This document shows, piece after piece, positions 1 to 5,843 of a DNA stretch of 5,894 nt. Position numbers and translations under genes: made by a program. The notes under the pieces were generated by a model. It saw only the letters and a program-made list of their open reading frames with translations. It did no database searches and was not told where the DNA came from. Position 1 is the stretch's first letter, and each line of letters begins with the position of its first letter. Origin of the DNA: Anaerolineales bacterium (lineage in GTDB: Bacteria; Chloroflexota; Anaerolineae; 4572-78; NAK82); the NCBI GenBank assembly GCA_024643945.1, contig JAHELX010000279.1:1-5894 (forward strand), read 5' to 3'.

Positions 1-850
1 CGGTGACGACAATCTCTTCGACGGCAATGCTAGACAGCCGCTCCACGGCTGGGTCGGAGAAGATGGGATGGGTAACGCACACAAACACCTGATTGGCGCC
101 GGCCCCCTTGAGGAAGACCACAGCCTGGGTCACAGTGCCGGCGGTATCAATCTCATCGTCGAAGATGATGACGTTTTTGCCTTTCACCTCCCCGATGATG
201 TTCAGGGCCTCGGATATGCTACCGTCTTGCCTTTGCACACGCCGTTTCTCGATGACGGCCAGGGGCACGTCCAATGTCTCAGCGAAGTTACGGGCGCGCT
301 TGGTGGCGCCGATGTCGGCAGCAATGACCACCGCGTCCGGGATCTTCTTAGCCCGAAAGTGATCGCTGAGCATGTGGAAGGCGGTCAGTTCATCCACCGG
401 GATACTGAAGAAGCCCTGAATCTGGCCGGCGTGCAGGTCCAGGGTGAGAAAGCGGCCGGCGCCCGCCGTCGAGATGAGATCGGCCACCAACCGGGCGGTG
501 ATGGGCACCCGCGGTTGATCTTTTTTATCGGTACGTCCGTAACCATAGTAAGGCACCACGGCCGTAATGCGTCCGGCTGAGTCGCGGCGCAGCGTGTCCA
601 TCATGATCAAGAGTTCCATCAGGTTGTCATTCACCGATGCCGTAACCCCATCTTCGCGCTCAGTAGCGCAGGTCGGCTGGATCACGAACACATCCTTGCC
701 CCGCACGCTGGCGTGCAGCCGACAAAAGATGTTTTGATTGGGGAACTTGAAGACATCGGCTCCAATGAGAGGTACGTTTAACTGACGGCTGATGGCCTCG
801 GCCAGGGGCCGATTGGCCGTCCCGCTCAAGAGTGCAATCTCACCATACAT
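1..850 (-). CDS. prs: Ribose-phosphate pyrophosphokinase (PRPP synthetase), 3' end cut off by the window
   Basis: Transfers pyrophosphate from ATP to ribose 5-phosphate to make PRPP, the precursor of purines, pyrimidines, NAD, His and Trp; cytosolic. I translated 283 codons from ATG at 850 with no stop; family members are about 310-320 residues, so roughly 30 C-terminal residues are missing. Visible motifs: NDNLMEL (75-81), PYYGYGR (100-106), PRVPITARLVADL (113-125), DLHAGQIQGFF (138-148, with the conserved His140), the flexible-loop KRR (202-204) and the PRPP-binding loop DDEIDTAGT (231-239; usually DDMIDTGGT). Two oddities: the usual FSDGE ATP-contact motif reads FPNQN (36-40), and about eight extra residues (around 63-71) precede NDNLMEL. 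It is clearly in the PRPP synthetase family, but of a divergent type; whether it is the main housekeeping enzyme is not certain. A GGGAGA at 862-867 lies 11 bases upstream of the ATG. Confidence 0.9.
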   Translation of the reverse strand, partial: MYGEIALLSGTANRPLAEAISRQLNVPLIGADVFKFPNQNIFCRLHASVRGKDVFVIQPTCATEREDGVTASVNDNLMELLIMMDTLRRDSAGRITAVVPYYGYGRTDKKDQPRVPITARLVADLISTAGAGRFLTLDLHAGQIQGFFSIPVDELTAFHMLSDHFRAKKIPDAVVIAADIGATKRARNFAETLDVPLAVIEKRRVQRQDGSISEALNIIGEVKGKNVIIFDDEIDTAGTVTQAVVFLKGAGANQVFVCVTHPIFSDPAVERLSSIAVEEIVVT

Positions 851-887
851 TGGTTCGTCCGTCTCCCACCAGGAAGATATATGCATC

Positions 888-916
888 ATCACAGGCTGTC
901 GCTACTGTCTTGACAA
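888..916 (-). promoter_or_regulatory. Candidate sigma70-type promoter for prs
   Basis: On the minus strand TTGTCA (911-916) is followed after exactly 17 bases by TGTGAT (888-893, four of six consensus positions). The predicted start near 881 would leave a leader of about 30 bases containing the GGGAGA ribosome binding site at 862-867. The -35 box is good and the -10 box is weak, so this is a candidate only. It would make prs independent of the upstream operon. Confidence 0.3.
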
Positions 917-954
917 ATAGCTGGGGGCCAGGGGCTGGGAAGTGAAGCTAATAA

Positions 955-989
955 GCGATTGATGATCAGCGCATGGCCGGCATCAACGC
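955..989 (-). terminator. Hairpin downstream of the phosphatase gene, possible weak terminator
   Basis: The arms GCGATTGATG (955-964) and CATCAACGC (981-989) are complementary apart from one bulged base, with a 16-base loop that itself contains GCCGGC. It begins 21 bases after the phosphatase stop codon. The bases that follow on the minus strand are mildly T-rich (TTATTAGCTT) but there is no proper U tract, so a classical intrinsic terminator is not shown. It may instead be a 3'-end stabilising hairpin. Confidence 0.3.
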
Positions 990-1010
990 AATGGTGGCCC
1001 CGATTGAGGT

Positions 1011-1685
1011 TCATTTCACCGGATCATTCCTCCAGTCCTCATTGGCACCCCTCAGGTGACAGGTATCGTTGAGCAAAAGGACTCGATAGCTGCCCGCCCG
1101 GATGCGCACCAGGCTGACCGACGCATTGTCAAAGGCGAAGGCGCGCCGCACCTGCTGCCCGTTCCCCAAAGGGGACCTATGGACAATGCCCAGCCACGAG
1201 CGCAGGCAGGCATCCAACGAGCCGCCGTGAGCCACCACCACCACATTGGCGCCCTCGTCCATCCCGGCAACAATTTCGTCCATCACTGCCCGCACACGCC
1301 TGACGAAGGTGGGATCACCCTCTTCGCCGGCCAAAGGTCTCCAGACCTGGTTCACTTCCCAGGCGGCCTGCACGGTGGGAAAGCGGGTCACGATGTCGTC
1401 GGGGGTCAGGCCATTGAGTGGGCCAAAGTTATATTCTTTAAGGCGCGCGTCGAACCGAACCGGCAGATCCAGCGCGCGACTGATGATCTGGGCTGTTTCG
1501 GCAGCCCGTTGCAGCGGACTGGCAACTAACTCGTGGATGGGCCCCTCCTGGGCCAATCGCTCGGCCAGGTGCGCCGCCTGCCGCCGCCCCACATCGGTCA
1601 GCGGATAGTCGGCCCAACCCTGGACGCGCCGCTCCAGGTTGCCTTGTGATTCACCGTGTCGAATCAGCCACAGATACCTGCTCAT
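1011..1685 (-). CDS. Histidine phosphatase superfamily (phosphoglycerate mutase-like) protein
   Basis: A 224-residue cytosolic protein of the histidine phosphatase branch that includes cofactor-dependent phosphoglycerate mutase and broad phosphatases such as alpha-ribazole phosphatase (CobC) and PhoE. The N-terminal LIRHGESQGN places the phospho-accepting His at 10 after Arg9. The other expected catalytic residues are present: Arg60 in SPLQRAAETA, Glu84 in LKEYNFG, and the second His153 in VVAHGG. The length fits the phosphatase branch. The substrate cannot be read from sequence; a CobC-like role would fit a B12 neighbourhood, but nothing specific supports it. The start ATG overlaps the carbonic anhydrase stop as ATGA (1682-1685). 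No strong Shine-Dalgarno is visible, so translation is probably coupled to the upstream gene. Confidence 0.88.
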   Translation of the reverse strand: MSRYLWLIRHGESQGNLERRVQGWADYPLTDVGRRQAAHLAERLAQEGPIHELVASPLQRAAETAQIISRALDLPVRFDARLKEYNFGPLNGLTPDDIVTRFPTVQAAWEVNQVWRPLAGEEGDPTFVRRVRAVMDEIVAGMDEGANVVVVAHGGSLDACLRSWLGIVHRSPLGNGQQVRRAFAFDNASVSLVRIRAGSYRVLLLNDTCHLRGANEDWRNDPVK

Positions 1686-2324
1686 GCCGTCGCCTGGAAG
1701 GATGCGGGGGAGAAGTTCACAAAGCTGCCCTGGGTCGCATCATAAAAGCTCATCTGGCGCTCGGCCAGATCGTAGACCCAGCCATGCAGTTCCAGCCGGT
1801 TCTCGACCAGCGCGCGACGCACCGCATCGTAGGTCTGGAGATTCTCCAGTTGCAGCAACACGTTCTCCTCGACGATAGCTCGGTGACGGGCGTCGTCAAC
1901 CAGACCACCGCGTGCATCTATCTGGGTCTGAGCCGGGCGGGCGAACTCAATCCAGCCAGCGCTGGCCGGCTCGGCGGCCATGTCTACCGGATGATCCAGG
2001 GCCTTGATGCCGCCGCAGTCGGTGTGCCCGCAGATGATGAGGTGTTTTACTTTGAGATGCAATACGGCATATTCCAGCGCGGCGCCGACAGCATTTTGTC
2101 CGGTGCCGTAGGGCGGCACGATGTTGGCCACCACCCGGGCCACAAACAGGTCTCCTGGCCGGGCGCCGGCCAGGAGCTCGGGCACCACCCGGGAATCGCA
2201 ACAGCCGATGAACATCACATCCGGGGACTGGTCTTGGCGTGCCAGCATGTCCAGCAACTCCCGTTCATTCTCGAAAAAAGTCCGTGCGTAACGCGTGCGA
2301 GCGTTCCAGGATGGGATCAGCCAT
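1682..2324 (-). CDS. Beta-class carbonic anhydrase, with an apparent +1 frameshift near the N-terminus
   Basis: Zinc enzyme interconverting CO2 and bicarbonate. The open frame from 2257 to the stop holds the whole catalytic core: zinc ligand Cys plus the Asp-Arg dyad in IGCCDSRVVP, and His and Cys ligands in CGHTDCGG (Cys41, Asp43, Arg45, His100, Cys103 in the restored numbering). It ends with the family-typical HGWVYDL and FYD segments. The best start is ATG at 2324, with AGGTGA (2330-2335) five bases upstream and overlapping the end of the GTPase gene by 8 bp. That frame reads MADPILERSHALRTDFFRE and then stops. Removing one T from the run of six at 2274-2279 restores a continuous 213-residue protein of normal length (…RTDFFENERELLDML…). 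As written, translation would need frameshifting or an internal start such as ATG 2248, which has GGGAG 9 bases upstream. It may be a sequencing error, a recent mutation or a real recoding site. Confidence 0.85.
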
Positions 2325-3363
2325 GTTTATCACCTGCCATCAACTGCCGGGCAGCAGTATAAGGGTCAAGTTCACGGTCGGCGAGTTGTGCCACCAAACT
2401 GGCCAGGCGGGCCTGGTCCACGTCGTGCAGCAGGCGGTTCATCAACTCGTCGCGCAGGACGTGTTCCAATTCGTTGGCCAGACGAATCCGGTTGCGGCGA
2501 GCCAGTTCTTGGGTTGACTCCAGGTATTGGCGGTGATCGGCAATGGCCTGTACCAATTCGAGTATCCCGTCTCCGCGCAGGGCGATAGTTTTTACGATGG
2601 GAGGTCGCCAGTCGCCATGCACTGGGGTAGCACCATTGGAAGAGCTGGATTCTGCAGTGGTGGGTTGTGGGACGATCTGAGCTACTTCCATCAACCGCCC
2701 GTGGTGCATCACCCTCTGCGAAGGAGCGGCGTGGCCCAGATCAAGCATCATCTCCAGGGCGTTAGCGGTGCGGTCGGCACCTTCGCGATCGGCTTTGTTG
2801 ACGGCGAACACGTCGGCGATTTCGAGAATACCGGCCTTGATGGCCTGCACCTCGTCGCCCATCCCCGGCGCTTCGACCACGACGATGGTGTGTGCCGTCT
2901 GGGCAATCTCTACCTCACTCTGCCCGGCACCGACCGTTTCGACGATGATCACGTCAAAGCCGGCCGCATCAAGCACCTTGATGACATCGGCGGTGGCCCG
3001 GGCCAATCCCCCCAGACTGCCCCGAGTAGCCATGCTGCGCACAAAAATGCCGGGGTCCCCAGCCAGATCGCGCATGCGGATGCGATCGCCCAGGATGGCG
3101 CCACCCGAGAAAGGGCTGGTAGGATCGACCGCAACGACGCCCACCTGGCGACCGGCGGCACGGTAGGCTTTGCTCAACTCGTTGACCAGGGTGCTCTTGC
3201 CAGTGCCGGGTGCGCCGGTGACGCCGATAATGTGCGCCTGGCCGGTGTGGGGATAGAGCTGCGCCAGGTCAGTGCAAGCCTCGTCCCCATCGTTTTCGAT
3301 GCGGGTGATGAGTCGAGCGATAGCCCGGCGGTCACCGGAGAGAACTGCTTCAACTAATTTCAT
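2317..3363 (-). CDS. MeaB/ArgK-family GTPase, chaperone of the B12-dependent acyl-CoA mutase
   Basis: P-loop G3E-family GTPase that gates delivery of adenosylcobalamin to the mutase and protects it from inactivation; in isobutyryl-CoA mutase clusters the homologue is called MeaI. From ATG 3363 it has 348 residues, normal for the family. Visible: P-loop GAPGTGKST (about 50-58), VDPTSPFSGGAILGDR (79-94), FVRSMATRGSLGG (107-119), VETVGAGQSE (141-150), EAPGMGDE (164-171) and the base-specificity motif NKAD (189-192). A low-complexity Thr/Ser-rich stretch (about 235-245) lies in a linker before the WRPPIVKT segment. A TTG two codons upstream (3369) is an alternative start; neither has a strong ribosome binding site. 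It follows the small mutase subunit after 112 bases and overlaps the carbonic anhydrase start. The context indicates that it serves the Icm-like mutase encoded here. It was formerly misnamed ArgK, an arginine transport kinase. Confidence 0.93.
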   Translation of the reverse strand: MKLVEAVLSGDRRAIARLITRIENDGDEACTDLAQLYPHTGQAHIIGVTGAPGTGKSTLVNELSKAYRAAGRQVGVVAVDPTSPFSGGAILGDRIRMRDLAGDPGIFVRSMATRGSLGGLARATADVIKVLDAAGFDVIIVETVGAGQSEVEIAQTAHTIVVVEAPGMGDEVQAIKAGILEIADVFAVNKADREGADRTANALEMMLDLGHAAPSQRVMHHGRLMEVAQIVPQPTTAESSSSNGATPVHGDWRPPIVKTIALRGDGILELVQAIADHRQYLESTQELARRNRIRLANELEHVLRDELMNRLLHDVDQARLASLVAQLADRELDPYTAARQLMAGDKHG

Positions 3364-3403
3364 ATCCAACGTCCATACGGGTCATATGCTGTAGCCAACG
3401 CAC
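3350..3403 (-). CDS. Possible 17-codon leader ORF overlapping the GTPase start
   Basis: Starting at GTG 3403, eight bases after the strongest Shine-Dalgarno in this gap (GGGGAGGT, 3412-3419), a short frame VRWLQHMTRMDVGYEIS ends with TGA at 3350-3352, inside codons 4-5 of the GTPase gene in another frame. The GTPase start has only a poor ribosome binding site of its own, so translation of this leader could bring ribosomes to it by coupling. There is no homology or codon evidence that a peptide is made. The same Shine-Dalgarno could be a coincidence of the G-rich hairpin it lies in. Confidence 0.2.
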   Translation of the reverse strand: MRWLQHMTRMDVGYEIS

Positions 3404-3414
3404 GTGGGTGTACC

Positions 3415-3427
3415 TCCCCTCCGGGGA
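3415..3427 (-). promoter_or_regulatory. Small hairpin covering the Shine-Dalgarno in the GTPase leader
   Basis: In the minus-strand RNA, UCCCC (3427-3423) can pair with GGGGA (3419-3415) around a GGA loop. The right arm is part of the only strong Shine-Dalgarno-like sequence upstream of the GTPase gene, so folding would hide it. The stem is only five pairs, and function is inferred from position. Confidence 0.25.
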
Positions 3428-3475
3428 AAATTTCCAAGTCGTGAGAGCAACATGTCGCCCGTTTTCTCGGAACTT

Positions 3476-3907
3476 TCACGCGCGGGTATTATATCTCCTC
3501 ACATGCTCCTGGATGAATTTAACGATGTCTTCAATGAGGGTGCCGGGCCCAAAAATGCCGTGCACGCCAGCCTCTTTAAGGAGGGGCAGGTCCTCATCAG
3601 GTATGATCCCCCCGGCGATGACGAGGACATCGTCCATGTCATTTTCGCGCAGCAAGGCAACGATGCGGGGCAGCAACACCATGTGGGCGCCACTCAGCAC
3701 CGAGAGGCCGACCACATCCACGTCTTCCTGCAAAGCGGCCTCGGCAATCATCTCTGGCGTCTGGCGCAGGCCCGTGTAGATAACTTCCATGCCGGCGTCG
3801 CGCAGGGCCCGGGCGACGACCTTAGCTCCCCGGTCATGGCCGTCCAGCCCGGGCTTGGCAACCAGGACGCGGATCTTTCGCTTGGTGTTGGGACGATGTT
3901 CGCTCAT
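3476..3907 (-). CDS. icmB: Small cobalamin-binding subunit of the acyl-CoA mutase (isobutyryl-CoA mutase-like)
   Basis: The 143-residue B12-binding subunit that pairs with the large catalytic subunit encoded upstream. It is a single flavodoxin-like cobalamin-binding domain. GLDGHDRG (20-27) contains the D-x-H-x-x-G motif, with His24 as the lower axial cobalt ligand, followed by GLSVLSG (67-73) and VIAGG (96-100), which line the cofactor tail pocket. Free-standing small subunits are usually about 135-145 residues, so it is complete. ATG 3907 was chosen because AGGAG (3917-3921) lies nine bases upstream; the frame is open for 18 more codons to a TTG, which lacks support. Whether to call it icmB or a methylmalonyl-CoA mutase small subunit depends on the partner, whose active site points to Icm. 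It has its own strong promoter at 4000-4028, unlike a simple two-gene operon. Confidence 0.92.
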   Translation of the reverse strand: MSEHRPNTKRKIRVLVAKPGLDGHDRGAKVVARALRDAGMEVIYTGLRQTPEMIAEAALQEDVDVVGLSVLSGAHMVLLPRIVALLRENDMDDVLVIAGGIIPDEDLPLLKEAGVHGIFGPGTLIEDIVKFIQEHVRRYNTRA

Positions 3908-3929
3908 AGAAGGTATCTCCTCAATGAGT

Positions 3930-3945
3930 GACCAGGTGCCTGGTC
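3930..3945. promoter_or_regulatory. 16-bp palindrome in the icmB leader, operator candidate
   Basis: GACCAGG-TG-CCTGGTC has two perfect 7-bp arms with a 2-bp centre. It lies between the predicted transcription start (near 3993) and the icmB ribosome binding site (3917-3921), where a dimeric repressor could block transcription. No regulator gene is present in the window, and the regulator family cannot be named from the site alone. Confidence 0.35.
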
Positions 3946-3999
3946 GGGCGGTTTCCGGCAAGACTTCGGATCGCGATAGCCAGGCTCCGCTTGTTCGGT

Positions 4000-4028
4000 A
4001 TTATACAATTGCATGAAGGTAGCGTCAA
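4000..4028 (-). promoter_or_regulatory. Near-consensus sigma70-type promoter upstream of icmB
   Basis: TTGACG (4023-4028) is separated by exactly 17 bases from a perfect TATAAT (4000-4005), giving 11 of 12 consensus positions. It points at icmB, with a predicted start near 3993 and a leader of about 85 bases. It should drive icmB, the GTPase, carbonic anhydrase and phosphatase genes independently of the large subunit gene. Confidence 0.7.
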
Positions 4029-4034
4029 TGAGTG

Positions 4035-4127
4035 GCTAGTACCCCATCACAGGGATCATGATATGATACAGTTTACGCCCATCAGGCCGAATCTTACTTA
4101 TCAACATCACTTTGATGGGGCACTAGC
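4035..4127. repeat. Inverted repeat with 15-bp arms between icmA and icmB
   Basis: The left arm GCTAGTACCCCATCA (4035-4049) and right arm TGATGGGGCACTAGC (4113-4127) are complementary with one exception; in minus-strand RNA that exception is a G-U pair, so the stem is fully paired in the transcribed direction. The 63-base loop contains another CCCATCA (4078-4084) that could compete for the right arm, and an ATCATGAT palindrome (4054-4061). It begins three bases after the icmA stop and ends six bases before the -35 box. No U tract follows, so it is not a classical intrinsic terminator. It may be a transcript-end hairpin, a regulatory structure or a remnant mini-element (TA occurs at both arm ends). 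Confidence 0.65.
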
Positions 4128-4130
4128 TTA

Positions 4131-5810
4131 CTACACAATCACCGGCTCACGGTATTCACCAAAGACGCGGCGAAAGACGCCCATAATCTCACCCAGGGTA
4201 GCATAGGCGTGGACCGCTTCCAGGATGGGAGGCATCAAGTTCACGCGGTCTCGGGCAGCATCTTCCAGGCGGGCCAAAGCGGCTTGCGTGGCACTATTGT
4301 CGCGTTCACCCCGGACACGCTCCAGGCGGGCCACCTGCCGGTCATAGCCTTGGGGATCCATCTCTAGCAAGGGGATGGTCAGAGGCTCATCGGAGGCGTA
4401 GTCGTTGACACCAACGATGATGCGCTGGTGCGTGTCTACTTCGTGTTGATAGCGATAGGCGGCATCGGCGATTTCACGCTGGAAGAAACCGGCTTCGATG
4501 GCCCGGATGACGCCCCCCAGCTTTTGGATGCGATCAAAGTACTCGTAGGCCTGGCCCTCAAGACGATTGGTCATGGCCTCGACGAAGTAGCTGCCAGCCA
4601 GCGGATCCACCGTGTTGGTCACGCCGCTTTCGTGGGCGATGATCTGCTGGGTACGCAGGGCGACGCGCGCGGCCAGTTCGCCGGGCAGGGCCAGGGCCTC
4701 GTCCATGCTGTTGGTATGCAGTGACTGCGTGCCGCCCAGCACCGCTGCCAGCGCCTGGATGGCAACCCGAGCCACGTTGTTCTCCGGTTGCTGGGCGGTA
4801 AGGCTCACGCCAGCCGTCTGAGTGTGGAAACGCAGCAGCCACGTGCGTGGGTTCTTGGCGCTGAAGGTCTCTTTCATCTCGCGCGCCCAGATGCGCCGGG
4901 CAGCGCGGTATTTGGCGATCTCTTCAAAGAAGTCGTTGTGCGCGTTGAAGAAGAAAGAGAGGCGAGAGGCGAACTCGTCGACGTCGAGCCCGCGCTCGAT
5001 GCCCCAGCGCACGTACTCAAAGCCGTCGGCCAGGGTAAAAGCCAATTCTTGGGCGGCGGTGCTGCCTGCCTCGCGGATGTGGTAGCCGCTGATCGAAATA
5101 GTGTTCCATTTGGGCAGGTATTGGCTACCATATTCAAAGGTATCCACCACCAGGCGCATGCTGGGTTTGGGCGGGAAGATATATTCCTTTTGGGCAATGT
5201 ATTCCTTCAGGATATCGTTTTGGATAGTGCCTCCCAGTAGTTCTTTGGGGATACCCCTTCGCTCGGCAGCGGCGATGTACATAGCCCAAATGGCAGCTGC
5301 CGGGCTATTGATGGTCATGCTGGTAGTGATGCGATCCAGGGGTAGACCCTCAAGCAGGATTTCCATGTCGGCCAGGGACGATACGGCGACGCCGCATTTG
5401 CCGAATTCGCCCAGCGCTTCGGGAGCATCGGTATCGTAACCATAAAGGGTGGGCAAATCGAAAGCAATGGAGAGACCCGTTTGCCCCTGGTCCAGGAGAT
5501 ATTTGAAGCGCTGGTTGGTCTCCTCAGCGGTACCAAAGCCGGCGAACATTCGCATGGTCCATAGCCTGCCCCGGTGTCCGGTAGCATGGATGCCACGCGT
5601 GTAGGGATACTCACCTGGGAATCCCAAATCACGCATATAGTCGAAATCGGAGAGGTCGGCCGGGGTGTAGAGTCGATCCACCGATTCGCCAGAGATAGTA
5701 GTAAACTCGTCAGATCGCTCCGGTCGCCGAGCCAGCGTCTCGTGAAGCGTCGTTTCTTGCCACCTGTCCCTGGCTCGACGTATCTCGTCTAACTTGTTCT
5801 GGTCAAACAT
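4131..5810 (-). CDS. icmA: Acyl-CoA mutase large subunit, isobutyryl-CoA mutase type (IcmA-like)
   Basis: Catalytic TIM-barrel subunit of an adenosylcobalamin-dependent acyl-CoA mutase, 559 residues, without the C-terminal B12 domain, which the separate icmB supplies. Family segments in order: [10 protein letters not shown] (64-73), RGRLWTMR (80-87), [13 protein letters not shown] (109-121), [11 protein letters not shown] (194-204), [11 protein letters not shown] (239-249), [15 protein letters not shown] (283-297), RFHTQTAG (327-334), [10 protein letters not shown] (358-367). Numbering happens to match Propionibacterium methylmalonyl-CoA mutase as I recall it: His244 and Gln197 are kept, but Tyr89 is Phe89 and Arg207 is Gln207. 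That pair is the signature of isobutyryl-CoA mutase, and Arg207 is what grips the methylmalonyl carboxylate. EYIAQKE and HATGHRGR also resemble IcmA. Isovaleryl/pivalyl-CoA activity remains possible; 2-hydroxyisobutyryl-CoA mutase has Ile at 89. ATG 5810 was preferred over ATG 5843 because GGGAGG (5818-5823) lies seven bases upstream. It ends with tandem TAG-TAA stops. Confidence 0.93.
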   Translation of the reverse strand: MFDQNKLDEIRRARDRWQETTLHETLARRPERSDEFTTISGESVDRLYTPADLSDFDYMRDLGFPGEYPYTRGIHATGHRGRLWTMRMFAGFGTAEETNQRFKYLLDQGQTGLSIAFDLPTLYGYDTDAPEALGEFGKCGVAVSSLADMEILLEGLPLDRITTSMTINSPAAAIWAMYIAAAERRGIPKELLGGTIQNDILKEYIAQKEYIFPPKPSMRLVVDTFEYGSQYLPKWNTISISGYHIREAGSTAAQELAFTLADGFEYVRWGIERGLDVDEFASRLSFFFNAHNDFFEEIAKYRAARRIWAREMKETFSAKNPRTWLLRFHTQTAGVSLTAQQPENNVARVAIQALAAVLGGTQSLHTNSMDEALALPGELAARVALRTQQIIAHESGVTNTVDPLAGSYFVEAMTNRLEGQAYEYFDRIQKLGGVIRAIEAGFFQREIADAAYRYQHEVDTHQRIIVGVNDYASDEPLTIPLLEMDPQGYDRQVARLERVRGERDNSATQAALARLEDAARDRVNLMPPILEAVHAYATLGEIMGVFRRVFGEYREPVIV

Positions 5811-5814
5811 AGGT

Positions 5815-5823
5815 CCTCCTCCC
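5815..5823 (-). promoter_or_regulatory. Ribosome binding site deciding the icmA start
   Basis: GGGAGGAGG on the minus strand ends four bases before ATG 5810; counting from the first GGGAGG, the spacing is an ideal seven bases. The alternative in-frame ATG at 5843 has no comparable site, so the shorter protein is the likely product. Confidence 0.7.
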
Positions 5824-5843
5824 AAATAGAGAACGATCGGCAT

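Noticed and set aside
68..580. Plus-strand open frame (170 codons) over the left end
   Set aside because: It is the shadow of the PRPP synthetase gene, whose minus-strand translation matches the family throughout.
921..939. G-rich stretch as a G-quadruplex
   Set aside because: Only three runs of three or more G are present within a compact span; four are needed.
910..940. TTGACA on the plus strand as a rightward promoter
   Set aside because: There is no -10 box at 16-18 bases (the sequence there is G-rich) and no plus-strand gene follows.
1646..2362. Plus-strand open frame (238 codons) opposite the carbonic anhydrase gene
   Set aside because: Antisense to the conserved zinc-binding core of the carbonic anhydrase, without family motifs or a supporting ribosome binding site.
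2527..3357. Long open frame on the plus strand (276 codons) opposite the GTPase gene
   Set aside because: It lies entirely antisense to a confidently identified GTPase; its sequence has no recognisable domain and is the kind of frame that GC-biased codons create on the opposite strand.
4035..4127. Inverted repeat as a B12 riboswitch
   Set aside because: It follows the icmA stop and lies upstream of the icmB promoter, so it would not be in the icmB leader RNA made from that promoter. I see no B12-box-like sequence, and the simple two-arm structure is unlike a cobalamin aptamer.
4131..5810. Large subunit as 2-hydroxyisobutyryl-CoA mutase
   Set aside because: That enzyme shares Gln at position 207 but has Ile at the Tyr89 position; here it is Phe, as in isobutyryl-CoA mutase.
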